Of a DNA stretch of 64,000 nucleotides, positions 56,698-64,000 are shown one piece after another. Numbering within the stretch: position 1 is the first letter of the stretch; every line of letters starts with the position of its first letter. The DNA comes from VRUE01 sp963697695 (GTDB lineage: Bacteria > Actinomycetota > Thermoleophilia > Solirubrobacterales > 70-9). The position numbers were made by a program, and so were the translations under genes. The stretch covers positions 1,736,001-1,800,000 of the forward strand of contig OY969094.1 in the NCBI GenBank assembly GCA_963697695.1. Reading direction: 5' to 3'. Below the pieces are notes generated by a model. The model searched no databases, was not told where the DNA came from, and was given only the letters and a program-made list of their open reading frames with translations.

Positions 56698-57582
56698 TTG
56701 AAGAGAGACTTCCTCACAGGCGAAGAGCTGGGTGCGTTCGAGTTGGGCAAGCTGCTCGACCGGGCGCTAGAGCTGAAGGCGGGCAGGCGCGACGGCGCCG
56801 GAGCGGATGCCCTGGCCGGCCGCAGCATCGCCCTCGTCTTCGAGAAGCCTTCGACCCGGACCCGGATCTCCTTCGAGGTCGGGGTCGCCGAGCTGGGAGC
56901 GACGCCGGTGGTGCTGCGTGGCGACGAAATGCAGCTTTCCCGCGGCGAGTCGGCCGCCGACACCGCCCGGGTCCTCTCCCGTTACGTCGACGCGATCGTG
57001 ATCCGCTCCGGCTCCCACGAGACCGTCGCTGAGCTCGCCGATGGCGCCGAGGTGCCGGTGGTCAACGCGCTCACCCCGCTTCACCATCCCTGCCAGGCAT
57101 TGGCCGATCTGCTGACCTTGCGCGAGCGCTTCGGCGACCTCAACGGCCTTCGCCTCGCCTACGTCGGCGACGGCAACAACGTCGCCCGCTCGCTGGCGAT
57201 CGCCGGTGAGCTCGCCGGGGTCGAGACAGTGGTCGCTGCGCCGCCGGACTACCAGCTCGAGGAGGGGCACGGGGCGAAGCTGACCGACGACCCGCGCGCC
57301 GCGGCTTCCGGAGCCGATGCCATCTACACCGACGTCTGGATCAGCATGGGCGACGAGGTAGAGGCCGAGCGCCGCCGCGCCGACCTGGCGCCGTTCCGGG
57401 TCGACGAGGACCTGCTCTCGGCGGCCAAGGACAGCGCGATCGTCCTCCACTGTCTCCCTGCGCATCCCGGTGAGGAGATCGCCGCGGAGGTTCTCTACGG
57501 CGAGCGTTCCGCGGTCTGGGACCAGGCGGAGAACCGGCTGCACACCCAGAAGGCGCTGCTGGAGATGCTGATCGCCTCCTAG
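56698..57582 (+). CDS. argF: Ornithine carbamoyltransferase
   Basis: This is a 294-residue protein from TTG 56698 (MKRDFLTGEELGAFELG). The carbamoyl-phosphate motif is EKPSTRTRISFEVG, then HHPCQALADLLT, WISMGDE and the ornithine-binding HCLPAHPGEEI. Length and motifs are normal. It makes citrulline for arginine synthesis. No other arg genes are nearby. It reads into lgt 5 bases later. Confidence 0.96.
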   Translation: MKRDFLTGEELGAFELGKLLDRALELKAGRRDGAGADALAGRSIALVFEKPSTRTRISFEVGVAELGATPVVLRGDEMQLSRGESAADTARVLSRYVDAIVIRSGSHETVAELADGAEVPVVNALTPLHHPCQALADLLTLRERFGDLNGLRLAYVGDGNNVARSLAIAGELAGVETVVAAPPDYQLEEGHGAKLTDDPRAAASGADAIYTDVWISMGDEVEAERRRADLAPFRVDEDLLSAAKDSAIVLHCLPAHPGEEIAAEVLYGERSAVWDQAENRLHTQKALLEMLIAS

Positions 57583-57587
57583 CTCTG

Positions 57588-58379
57588 GTGCATCCCGAGA
57601 TCCACATCGGACCGTTGACCCTGCAGACCTTCGGTCTGATGTTCGCCCTCGCCTTCCTCGCCGCGGGGGCGCTGATCGCCAAGCGGCTGAAGGAGATCGG
57701 CAAGCCGGTCGACTGGGCCTACGAGATGGGCTTTGCGGCGCTGATCGGCGGCATCGTCGGCTCGCGCGTCTACTTCATCGTCCAGAACTACGACAGCGTC
57801 AAGGACGACCTGCTCGGCAACGTCTTCTCCGGCTCCGGCCTGGTCTGGTACGGCGGCGCGATCGGCGGTGCCATCGCCGTCCTGCTCTGGGCCTGGTACC
57901 GGGACTTCCTCAACTTCCGCTTGCTCGATCTGGCGGCGCCGGCGCTGGCTCTCGGCTACGCGATCGGGCGCTGCGGCTGCCAGCTCTCCGGCGACGGGGA
58001 CTACGGCAAGGCCTGGGACGGACCCTGGGCGATGTCGTATCCGGATGGCACGGTCCCAACCGACCAGACCGTCCACCCGACGCCGATCTACGAGACCCTG
58101 GCGATGGGTTTCGGGGCCTGGATGCTCTGGCAGCTGCGCGACCGCTTCCGGGCGGGGGTCCTCTTCGCGATCTACCTCCTCTATGCCGGCAGCGAGCGCT
58201 TCCTGATCGAGTTCCTGCGCCGTAACGACGCCGTCGCGCTGGGTCTCACCACCGCGCAGCTGGAGAGCCTGGGAATGATGCTTGCCGGAGCGGTGTGGCT
58301 CGTGGTCGTGAGGCGCCGACACGGTAGCCTGTCCCGCGTGACTTCCACCGATCCGATCGCGCCCGCAGCCGGGTTGTAG
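57588..58379 (+). CDS. lgt: Prolipoprotein diacylglyceryl transferase
   Basis: This 263-residue membrane enzyme shows GPLTLQTFGLMFALAFLAAG, GGIVGSRVYFIV and the active-site loop YAIGRCGCQLSGDGDYGK, with a periplasmic YPDGTVPTDQTVHPTPIYE. Lgt transfers diacylglycerol from phosphatidylglycerol to the lipobox Cys of prolipoproteins. GTG start; it sits between argF and prmC. Confidence 0.94.
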   Translation: MHPEIHIGPLTLQTFGLMFALAFLAAGALIAKRLKEIGKPVDWAYEMGFAALIGGIVGSRVYFIVQNYDSVKDDLLGNVFSGSGLVWYGGAIGGAIAVLLWAWYRDFLNFRLLDLAAPALALGYAIGRCGCQLSGDGDYGKAWDGPWAMSYPDGTVPTDQTVHPTPIYETLAMGFGAWMLWQLRDRFRAGVLFAIYLLYAGSERFLIEFLRRNDAVALGLTTAQLESLGMMLAGAVWLVVVRRRHGSLSRVTSTDPIAPAAGL

Positions 58380-58381
58380 CC

Positions 58382-59218
58382 GTGGAAGCCGAAAGCGAAG
58401 GAGGGACCGCCATGGCGAGTGCCGGCGAGATGGTCAAGCAGGCAGCCGCGTCGATTGCGACGGCAGGGTGCGAAGCCCCCGAGGCCGACGCGAAAGCCCT
58501 CGTCGCCAAAGCGCTCGAAATGAGCGTCGAGGATTTGGAGCTCGACGGCTCGACCACGGTCTCACCGCAGATGCGGGAGGAAATCGAACGGCTGGTGGCG
58601 CGGCGCCAAGAACGCGAGCCGCTCGCCTACATCGTCGGCAGCGCCCGCTTCCGCGAGATCGAGATCGGCGTCGACGAGCGGGTGTTGGTTCCCCGCCGGG
58701 AGACCGAGCTGCTGGTTGCCGCCGGCGTCGAGTTGCCACAGGGCGCCCGCGTGCACGAGGTCGGTACCGGCTCCGGTGCAATCGCGCTTGCCCTGCTCAG
58801 CGAGCGCCCCGACCTGCATGTGACAGCTTCTGACCTCTCGCCGGAGGCAGTCGACAAAGCGCTTGAGAACGCCGAGCGCCTCGGCATCCAGCTCGAGGTG
58901 ACGGTCGCCGCGGGGATCCCGGACTCGGTCGACCGGGTCGACCTGCTGATTGCCAACCTGCCCTATATCACCGCCGACACGATCGGCGAGCGTTCGCCGG
59001 AGATCCGGCGCGAGCCGGAGATCGCCGTGCAGGGTGAGAGCGGCGACGACGGGCTCGGGGTGATCCGCGGGCTGGTCGGGGAAACGCCGAGCGGCTGGCG
59101 GATGGCGCTCGAGCACGACACCCACCACGGCCCGGCGATGCGGGAGCTACTGCGTGAGGCAGAGACCCGGAGGGACTACCGGGGCGACGAGCGGGTGACG
59201 GTCGGCCTGTCCCCATGA
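58382..59218 (+). CDS. prmC: Release-factor glutamine methyltransferase PrmC
   Basis: This 278-residue protein has the helical N-domain, RQEREPLAYIVGSARFREIEI and VLVPRRETELLV, SAM motif VHEVGTGSGAIALALL and the substrate motif as NLPYI instead of the common NPPYI. It N5-methylates the GGQ glutamine of release factors. It overlaps lysS by 4 bases (ATGA). Confidence 0.9.
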   Translation: MEAESEGGTAMASAGEMVKQAAASIATAGCEAPEADAKALVAKALEMSVEDLELDGSTTVSPQMREEIERLVARRQEREPLAYIVGSARFREIEIGVDERVLVPRRETELLVAAGVELPQGARVHEVGTGSGAIALALLSERPDLHVTASDLSPEAVDKALENAERLGIQLEVTVAAGIPDSVDRVDLLIANLPYITADTIGERSPEIRREPEIAVQGESGDDGLGVIRGLVGETPSGWRMALEHDTHHGPAMRELLREAETRRDYRGDERVTVGLSP

Positions 59219-60720
59219 GCTCTGTCCCTTCGAGGGTCGAGCCCTCGGAGGGCTCCACTGAGAGCGAGCGCCGGGCGAAGCTGGACCGCTTGCGAGCGGA
59301 GGGAATCGAGCCCTTTCCGCGCGGCTACCCGGAGCGGACGAAGATCGCGACGATCCTTGCCGAGCACGACCCGGCCGAGCTGGGGGAGGGAGAGCATCAG
59401 GAGTCGTCCTACCGGATCGCCGGTCGCCTTGTAGGTCGTCGCGGCCACGGCAAGACGACGTTCTTCGACGTTCGCGACCTCTCCGGCTCGATCCAGGCCT
59501 ATGCCCGCCTCGACTCGCTCGGCGAGGAGGCGTACGGGCGGATCGCCGATCTCGACATCGGCGACCTCGTCGGCGTCGAGGGGGATCTCCATGTGACCAA
59601 GCGCGGCCAGCTCGCCCTCGCGGTGCGAGAGTGCGTCCTGCTGGCCAAGTGCCTGCGCGACCCGCCGGACCTCTACCACGGCATCGAGGACCCCGAGATC
59701 CGCTACCGCCAGCGCGAGCTCGACCTGATGGCCAACGATCGCTCGCGCGAGATCTTCGTGATGCGGGCGAAGGTGATCGCGGCGATCCGCAAATACCTCA
59801 ACGAACGTGACTTCCTCGAGCTGGAAACGCCGATCCTGCAGCGGATGACCGGCGGCGCCGCGGCGCGCCCGTTCGTCACTCACCACAACGCGCTCAACCG
59901 CGACCTCTTCCTGCGGATCGCGACCGAGCTCTACCTCAAGCGCGGCGTGATCGGCGGCTTCGAGAACGTCTACGAGCTGGGCAAGTTCTTCCGCAACGAG
60001 GGCATCTCGCCTCAGCACAACCCCGAGTTCACGATGCTCGAGTGGTTCCTCAGCGGGGCCGAATACAAAGACGTGATGGCCTTCGCCGAGCGGCTGATCG
60101 CCGCCGTGGTCGAGGAGGTGCACGGTACGACCAAGGTCGAGCGGGGTGACGAGACGATTGACTTCGCCGTGCCCTGGCGGCGGGTGACGCTGCGCGACGC
60201 GATCAAAGAGGAGACCGGGATCGACATCGTCTCCGCCGGCCGCGACGAGCTGGCCGAGGTGCTCGACGAGAGCGTCGACCCGAAGGCCGACTGGGCCGCG
60301 CTGGTCGACTCGATCCAGGGCAAGTTCGTCGAGCCGAAGCTGATCCAGCCGACCTTCCTGGTCGACCTGCCGCTCGACATCTGGCCGCTGGTCGTGCCCC
60401 AGCCCGAGCACCCGGAGTTGCTGGGCGAGGCGTTCGACGGGATCGTCGGCGGCATGGAGGTGATCGGCGGCGGCACCGACGTCAACGACCCCGAGATGCA
60501 ATACCGCCACTTCGTCAAACAGCGCGAACGCCAAGAGGCGGGAAGCGAGGACTCGCCTCACCAGCACGACGAGGAATTCGTGCGCGCGCTCGAGTACGGG
60601 ATGCTGACGATGAGCGGCTCGGGCATCGGCATCGACCGGCTGATGATGATCCTCGCCGGCGTCGACAACCTGCGCGAGGTGATCCTCTTCCCGACCATGC
60701 GCGAGGCGACCACCGACTGA
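59215..60720 (+). CDS. lysS: Lysyl-tRNA synthetase, class II
   Basis: This 501-residue enzyme has an OB-fold anticodon-binding domain (GRRGHGKTTFFDVRDLSGSIQ) and the class II catalytic core: RKYLNERDFLELETPIL, ELYLKRGVIGGFENVYELGKFFRNEG (motif 2) and GSGIGIDRLMMILAGV (motif 3). It charges tRNA-Lys; a tRNA-Lys(UUU) gene is also in this window. Normal length. Confidence 0.96.
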   Translation: MSSVPSRVEPSEGSTESERRAKLDRLRAEGIEPFPRGYPERTKIATILAEHDPAELGEGEHQESSYRIAGRLVGRRGHGKTTFFDVRDLSGSIQAYARLDSLGEEAYGRIADLDIGDLVGVEGDLHVTKRGQLALAVRECVLLAKCLRDPPDLYHGIEDPEIRYRQRELDLMANDRSREIFVMRAKVIAAIRKYLNERDFLELETPILQRMTGGAAARPFVTHHNALNRDLFLRIATELYLKRGVIGGFENVYELGKFFRNEGISPQHNPEFTMLEWFLSGAEYKDVMAFAERLIAAVVEEVHGTTKVERGDETIDFAVPWRRVTLRDAIKEETGIDIVSAGRDELAEVLDESVDPKADWAALVDSIQGKFVEPKLIQPTFLVDLPLDIWPLVVPQPEHPELLGEAFDGIVGGMEVIGGGTDVNDPEMQYRHFVKQRERQEAGSEDSPHQHDEEFVRALEYGMLTMSGSGIGIDRLMMILAGVDNLREVILFPTMREATTD

Positions 60721-60728
60721 CCGCCGAG

Positions 60729-60778
60729 GACGTGCCACTTCTTATGCACCCATATGGGCACATAAGAAGTGGCACGTC
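60729..60778. repeat. Palindromic intergenic repeat, copy C
   Basis: Perfect 18-bp arms: GACGTGCCACTTCTTATG (60729-60746) and CATAAGAAGTGGCACGTC (60761-60778), around centre CACCCATATGGGCA. The outer arms and GCACCCATA centre match copies A and B, while the inner stem differs with pairing kept. It lies between convergent lysS and SDR genes. Confidence 0.88.
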
Positions 60779-60784
60779 GAGGAC

Positions 60785-61540
60785 TTAGAAGGCCGAATGG
60801 AGCAGGCCGCCGTCGATCGGGATGACGGTGCCCGTGAGGTAGGCGGCGCGCTCGGAGCAGAGGAAGGCGACCAGATCGCCGTACTCCTCGGGACGGCCGA
60901 GGCGGGCGGCGGGGATTTCACTGCGCGCGGCCTCTTCGGCGGCGTCGAGGGAGCCGCCGGCGGCTGCCAGGCGTTCGGTGGCGAAGCGGCCGGTGGCGAC
61001 CGTGTTGACCGTGATCCCGTCCGCGGCGACCTCACGCGAGAGCGTCTTGAAGAAGCCGACCGTGGCCATCCGGTGCGAGTTGGAGAGGTTGAGGCCGGGG
61101 ATCGGCTCGCGGGTCGAGGTGGAGCCGACGTTGACGATTCGCCCCCAGCCGCGCTCCCGCATTCCGGGCACCACGGCGCCGGCCAGCACCTTTGGGGCGA
61201 GGACCAGCGAGCGGTAAGCCTGCTCCCACTCATCCAGCTCGTGGTCGAGCGCGCCACCGAATGGAGGGCCGCCGGTGTTGGTGATGAGGACCTCGATCTC
61301 GCCGAGAGACGCGGCCACCTCGGCGGGAAGGTCCGCAAGACGGTCGAGGTCCGTTGTGTCGGCGACGAACGCCGTTGCCCCGCTGCCGATCTCCGCCACC
61401 GCTTCGTCGAGCTTCTCCTGCGAGCGGCTGGCGATAGCCACCCTGGCGCCTTCGCGCGCCAGCACCGCGGCGATCGCCCGACCGATCCCGCGGCTCGCCC
61501 CCATCACCAGGGCAACCCGCCTCTCCAGGCCTAGGTCCAT
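60785..61540 (-). CDS. SDR-family oxidoreductase without the canonical Tyr
   Basis: This 251-residue Rossmann protein has the NADP motif VALVMGASRGIGRAIAAVL, ITNTGGPPFG and VNTVATGRF. At the YxxxK position it reads NLSNSHRMATVGFFKTLSRE, so the catalytic Tyr is absent while the Lys is kept; this matches a known SDR subgroup annotated as 3-oxoacyl-ACP reductase-like. Reductase activity is therefore unsure. Confidence 0.87.
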   Translation of the reverse strand: MDLGLERRVALVMGASRGIGRAIAAVLAREGARVAIASRSQEKLDEAVAEIGSGATAFVADTTDLDRLADLPAEVAASLGEIEVLITNTGGPPFGGALDHELDEWEQAYRSLVLAPKVLAGAVVPGMRERGWGRIVNVGSTSTREPIPGLNLSNSHRMATVGFFKTLSREVAADGITVNTVATGRFATERLAAAGGSLDAAEEAARSEIPAARLGRPEEYGDLVAFLCSERAAYLTGTVIPIDGGLLHSAF

Positions 61541-61863
61541 GCCGCACCTCCGTGCGGGGGCATGCGTGCGCAGAGATAGGCGAAGAGGCCGACGGCGACG
61601 AGAGCGCCGAGCCAGTGCAGGCCGAGGATCACGCCGAGCAGGCCGGCCAGGCCCGCCAGCACCGCCCAGCCCAGGGTCGGCGGCACCTCGAGTCCGACGA
61701 TCCGGGCGGTGATCCAGGCGCAGAGCAGCCAGGTGGCGGGACCCACCAGCCAGCCCCAGCTCTCGAAGAAGCCGCGCGAGAAGATCGCCCCGAGCAGCAG
61801 CGAGAGCACCGCCACCGCGACCAGTTGCACGAGCGCCACGCGCCAGAAGACCTCGACCCTCAT
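61531..61863 (-). CDS. Small membrane protein, unknown
   Basis: This 110-residue protein starts at ATG 61863 (MRVEVFWRVALVQLVAVAVL). It has four hydrophobic segments: VALVQLVAVAVLSLLLGAIF, a Trp-rich second one (WLVGPATWLLCAWITARIVG), LGWAVLAGLAGLLGVILGL, and LGALVAVGLFAYLCARM. It overlaps the SDR start by 10 bases. No family recognised. Confidence 0.75.
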   Translation of the reverse strand: MRVEVFWRVALVQLVAVAVLSLLLGAIFSRGFFESWGWLVGPATWLLCAWITARIVGLEVPPTLGWAVLAGLAGLLGVILGLHWLGALVAVGLFAYLCARMPPHGGAAWT

Positions 61864-61961
61864 CGGCGGGATTGTTCCGTGCTCAGCTCGCCGGTGCTTC
61901 GTCGGCCCCAATGCGCTCCTTCTCAGGACGACGACTATCCTCTGGCGAGGATCGCGAATCC

Positions 61962-62034
61962 GGGCGGTTAGCTCAGTTGGGAGAGCGCCTGCCTTACAAG
62001 CAGGAGGTCACTGGTTCGAGCCCGGTACCGCCCA
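61962..62034 (+). tRNA. tRNA-Val (anticodon UAC)
   Basis: The cloverleaf has acceptor GGGCGGT/ACCGCCC, D stem GCTC/GAGC, anticodon stem CCTGC/GCAGG with loop CTTACAA (TAC at 61995-61997), and T loop TTCGAGC. CCA is not encoded. A TATCCT at 61936-61941 may be its -10 element. The DpnI-like gene ends one base beyond it. Confidence 0.95.
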
Positions 62035-62035
62035 C

Positions 62036-62512
62036 TCAGGTTTGCGGCGGGAATATCTGCTCGAAAGCAACATCGGGAAGCTTGCTGATGTTGAGCAGGT
62101 ATCCCCGCCAGCCCGCGCGTTTCGCTGTCTCGCTCAAAGGATTTCGAGGCTCGAAGACCTGCGGAGTCGCTTTGAGAATGTGCGGTGGGACATAGTCGAT
62201 GCGGACGAGTGTCCGGCCGTTCTGCCTGTAGCCGGCTAGGTACAGCCCGTGGTAGATGCCGGCGAGGATCCGCTGATGTTGCGGGCCCCACGCCGCACTC
62301 ATGATGCGATCTGGGAAGGAGTCCGTGTTGTTCGGCAGGCGAGTGGTCTTCACTTGAGCGAGGAACCCGCAGAACTTGCAGATGATGTCCGCGCACTCGA
62401 AATTCCTCGGGAGGCGCCGGAAGTGCCGAGCCCGGTTGCAGCGGGGGCAGCGGGCGTGCTTGCAGACGGCAGTCTCTCCGCGATCGCCGAGATCTTGGCG
62501 TTTGGTGGCCAC
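62036..62512 (-). CDS. DpnI-like catalytic-domain nuclease (modification-dependent restriction candidate)
   Basis: This is a 158-residue protein. A four-Cys zinc site (RCPRCNRA...IICKFCG) surrounds the metal-site Asp in FECADIICKFCGFLAQVK; spacing Asp-x12-Lys equals that of DpnI (D...ExK), with Gln in place of Glu, as in Mrr-type PD-QxK nucleases. The C-terminal PRNPLSETAKRAGWRGYLLN corresponds to the conserved DpnI stretch before its winged helix. The winged-helix domain is missing. Its stop is one base from the 3' end of tRNA-Val. No methyltransferase is next to it, as expected for an enzyme that cuts methylated DNA. Base composition is less GC-rich than the neighbours. Confidence 0.8.
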   Translation of the reverse strand: MATKRQDLGDRGETAVCKHARCPRCNRARHFRRLPRNFECADIICKFCGFLAQVKTTRLPNNTDSFPDRIMSAAWGPQHQRILAGIYHGLYLAGYRQNGRTLVRIDYVPPHILKATPQVFEPRNPLSETAKRAGWRGYLLNISKLPDVAFEQIFPPQT

Positions 62513-63208
62513 CTAAGTCAGGGAGAAGACGACGCGGACGGTGGCGGTGACCGTCGAGGATCCCGGCTTGGTGGGGGGAGTGGGCTTTGCGCGGGGGCCT
62601 TGTGGGCCGGCGTCTTGGGAGGCGGGGATCACTTCGCTGCCTTCTTCGATGCTGAGCACCGGGCCGAGGGTGGCGCCGGCGCGGGTGGCCAGGGCTGAGG
62701 CCTTTGCCTTTGCCTGGTCGAAGGCGGCGAGCAGGGCGTTGTTGAAGGCGAGCTCAGGGTCGCCGGGGAAGAAGCGCGGCCCGCGGGTGGTGATGGCCCC
62801 TGCACCGATAGCCGCAGAGATCAGCTCGCCGGCCCGGTCCGCCTGGTGCAGGATCACCGAGATTCCCTCGCCGGCCCGGTAGATCGCTCGTTTGTCTCTA
62901 ATCACGGGGTCGACCGATATGCGTCCGGTAGTGACGTCGCCCTCGCCGACGCCGGGCACCGCCTGGACCGCCGCGATCACCGCCCGCAGGCGGGTCGACA
63001 CCGCCCGCAGTGCCGCCACCCGGGTCCTGCGTTCGACCCGCACGGAGAGCCCGATGGCGGCTGAGTCGTTGGCGACCTGCTGGGTCGCGCTGCCCCTGAC
63101 GGCGACGGTCCCGGTCTGCGCCGAGGCCGCTGCGGGAACGAGCAGCGCCAGAGCGAGTAGGACGATCGGGATCGGTGTTCTAAGGAATGACAACAATTTG
63201 AAGTTCAT
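62513..63208 (-). CDS. Exported SIMPL-domain (DUF541) protein
   Basis: This is a 231-residue protein. Signal peptide MNFKLLSFLRTPIPIVLLAL (cleavage near ASAQTG) and the SIMPL fold: GTVAVRGSATQQVANDSAAIGLSVRVERR, GEGDVTTGRISVDPVIRDK and AFDQAKAKASALATRAGATLGPVLSIEEGS. The family (YggE-type) is periplasmic or extracellular with roles proposed in stress. It is divergent from the last gene and ends directly at the start of the DpnI-like gene on the same strand. Confidence 0.88.
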   Translation of the reverse strand: MNFKLLSFLRTPIPIVLLALALLVPAAASAQTGTVAVRGSATQQVANDSAAIGLSVRVERRTRVAALRAVSTRLRAVIAAVQAVPGVGEGDVTTGRISVDPVIRDKRAIYRAGEGISVILHQADRAGELISAAIGAGAITTRGPRFFPGDPELAFNNALLAAFDQAKAKASALATRAGATLGPVLSIEEGSEVIPASQDAGPQGPRAKPTPPTKPGSSTVTATVRVVFSLT

Positions 63209-63296
63209 CAAAGATCTGGTACGAGGCGGTATTCTGACTCTGATCGATGGGGCCGGAAGGGCGGTTCCGTACGGAGGATCAAGGGAGGGGAACTGG

Positions 63297-64000
63297 ATGC
63301 GGAAGAAGATCGTCGTCGTTTTGGCCGTGCTGGGACTGCTGGTCGGGGCAGGAGCTGCGCTCGCGGGCACGTTCAAAGTCAACGTACGCCTCGGCGACAT
63401 CGTGCTCAAAGCCGAAGGAGGGTTCTCGCCGAATGCCCTGCCTAAGTTCAAAGACGCGCCGGTCAGCGTGCACGGGGGCGGCAAACTCTCGACGGTTTCA
63501 GGCGATCTTCCGCCGATTCTCGACACCTTCGTGATCGAATTCGACAGGCACGGTCACGTCGACACCACCGGCCTGCCGGTCTGCACCAGGGGCAAACTCG
63601 TCGCAACCGACGTGCCCGCCGCCCGCCGTGCCTGCGGCGATGCGATCGTCGGCGAAGGCTTCGGCCGCGCCGTCGTCGCCTTCCCGGAACAGGGCCTGAT
63701 CAAAGTCGGCTCTCCGATCACCCTCTTCAACGGTCCGAAGAAGGGCGGCAACGACACTATCATCGCCCACGCCCATCTCGATTACCCCGGCCCGACGACC
63801 TTCATCGTTCCGGTCGTGATCGAAAAAATCAAAAATGGCGTCTTCGGCTACCGGACCAAAGTGAAAATCCCGAGGATCGCCGGCGGCTACGGGATTCCAA
63901 TCTCCGGCTCCGCCAAAGTCGACCGCAAATGGACCTTCAAGGGCGAGGAGCACAGCTACATCAACGCTCGCTGCGAAACAGGTCGCTTCCAGGCCCAGGG
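63297..64000 (+). CDS. Exported protein of unknown function (3' partial)
   Basis: The reading frame runs to the window edge (234+ residues). ATG 63297 follows GGGAGGGG. A signal peptide (MRKKIVVVLAVLGLLVGAG, cleavage near ALAGTF) precedes a beta-rich mature part: VRLGDIVLKAEGGFSPNALP, VVAFPEQGLIKVGSP and YRTKVKIPRIAGGYGIP. Two Cys (VCTRG, RRACGD) may form a disulfide. Such proteins recur in Thermoleophilia, but I know no function. Confidence 0.75.
   Translation, partial: MRKKIVVVLAVLGLLVGAGAALAGTFKVNVRLGDIVLKAEGGFSPNALPKFKDAPVSVHGGGKLSTVSGDLPPILDTFVIEFDRHGHVDTTGLPVCTRGKLVATDVPAARRACGDAIVGEGFGRAVVAFPEQGLIKVGSPITLFNGPKKGGNDTIIAHAHLDYPGPTTFIVPVVIEKIKNGVFGYRTKVKIPRIAGGYGIPISGSAKVDRKWTFKGEEHSYINARCETGRFQAQ

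Noticed and set aside
61962..63208. A genomic island with att sites at tRNA-Val
   Set aside because: No integrase and no downstream duplication of the tRNA 3' end were found; only the single DpnI-like gene is suspicious.

Overview
The window is GC-rich chromosomal DNA from a Gram-positive-type actinobacterium. The best fit is the class Thermoleophilia (Solirubrobacter/Conexibacter-like), inferred from gene content and style. Supporting features are an HspR-controlled dnaK-grpE-dnaJ operon, inositol-phospholipid genes (Ino1 plus a CDP-alcohol phosphotransferase), an LpqY/SugABC-like sugar importer, frequent GTG/TTG starts and many Ala-rich exported proteins. No 16S gene is present, so this placement is an inference.

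Layout. Bases 1-1817 hold a ThiS-ThiG fusion (open at the left edge), tRNA-Lys(UUU) and a LOG-family nucleosidase. Bases 1945-9798 hold one giant exported RHS/YD-repeat protein whose base composition is visibly less GC-rich than its surroundings. From 9866 to 31248, mostly on the minus strand, lie ten de novo purine genes in separate blocks: purD-purE-purB, purC-purS-purQ-purL, purF and purN-purH. Interspersed are a thioredoxin-fold protein, a P450, an LpqY/SugABC-like sugar ABC transporter, three small exported proteins, a nitronate-monooxygenase-like enzyme and an IS481-type insertion sequence. purM, purK and purA are not in the window.

Bases 31356-34226 hold a GYD protein, a three-domain cell-wall hydrolase and a coupled membrane protein. 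Bases 34358-44197 are a protein-quality-control region (clpB; dnaK-grpE-dnaJ-hspR), split by an ABC-2 exporter with a divergent MarR regulator. Bases 44325-46616 hold an exported EEP-family protein, a membrane-anchored cytochrome c and endonuclease III. Bases 46707-52210 form a plus-strand lipid/inositol run: alpha/beta hydrolase, PAP2 protein, CDP-alcohol phosphotransferase, inositol-3-phosphate synthase, a GT4-remnant/PHP fusion and a UDG-like protein. Bases 52240-60720 hold housekeeping genes, including an RNA methyltransferase, argF, lgt, prmC and lysS. The right end has an SDR, tRNA-Val(UAC), a DpnI-like nuclease directly behind that tRNA, a SIMPL-domain protein and an exported protein cut by the window edge.

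The most notable observations are: (1) an IS481-type element in a perfect GCTAGC duplication, where the target site supplies the stop codon of both the transposase and the opposing purF; (2) a stand-alone DpnI-type catalytic domain with a D...QxK active site abutting tRNA-Val; (3) three copies of a ~50-bp palindromic repeat with a conserved centre; (4) an inositol-phospholipid cluster containing a PAP2 protein that is a candidate phosphatidylinositol-phosphate phosphatase, and a GT4-shell/PHP fusion; (5) a UDG-fold protein that has lost both catalytic motifs; (6) the giant RHS protein with 21 Cys-paired repeats and no visible immunity gene. There is no gene-free stretch longer than 300 bases.
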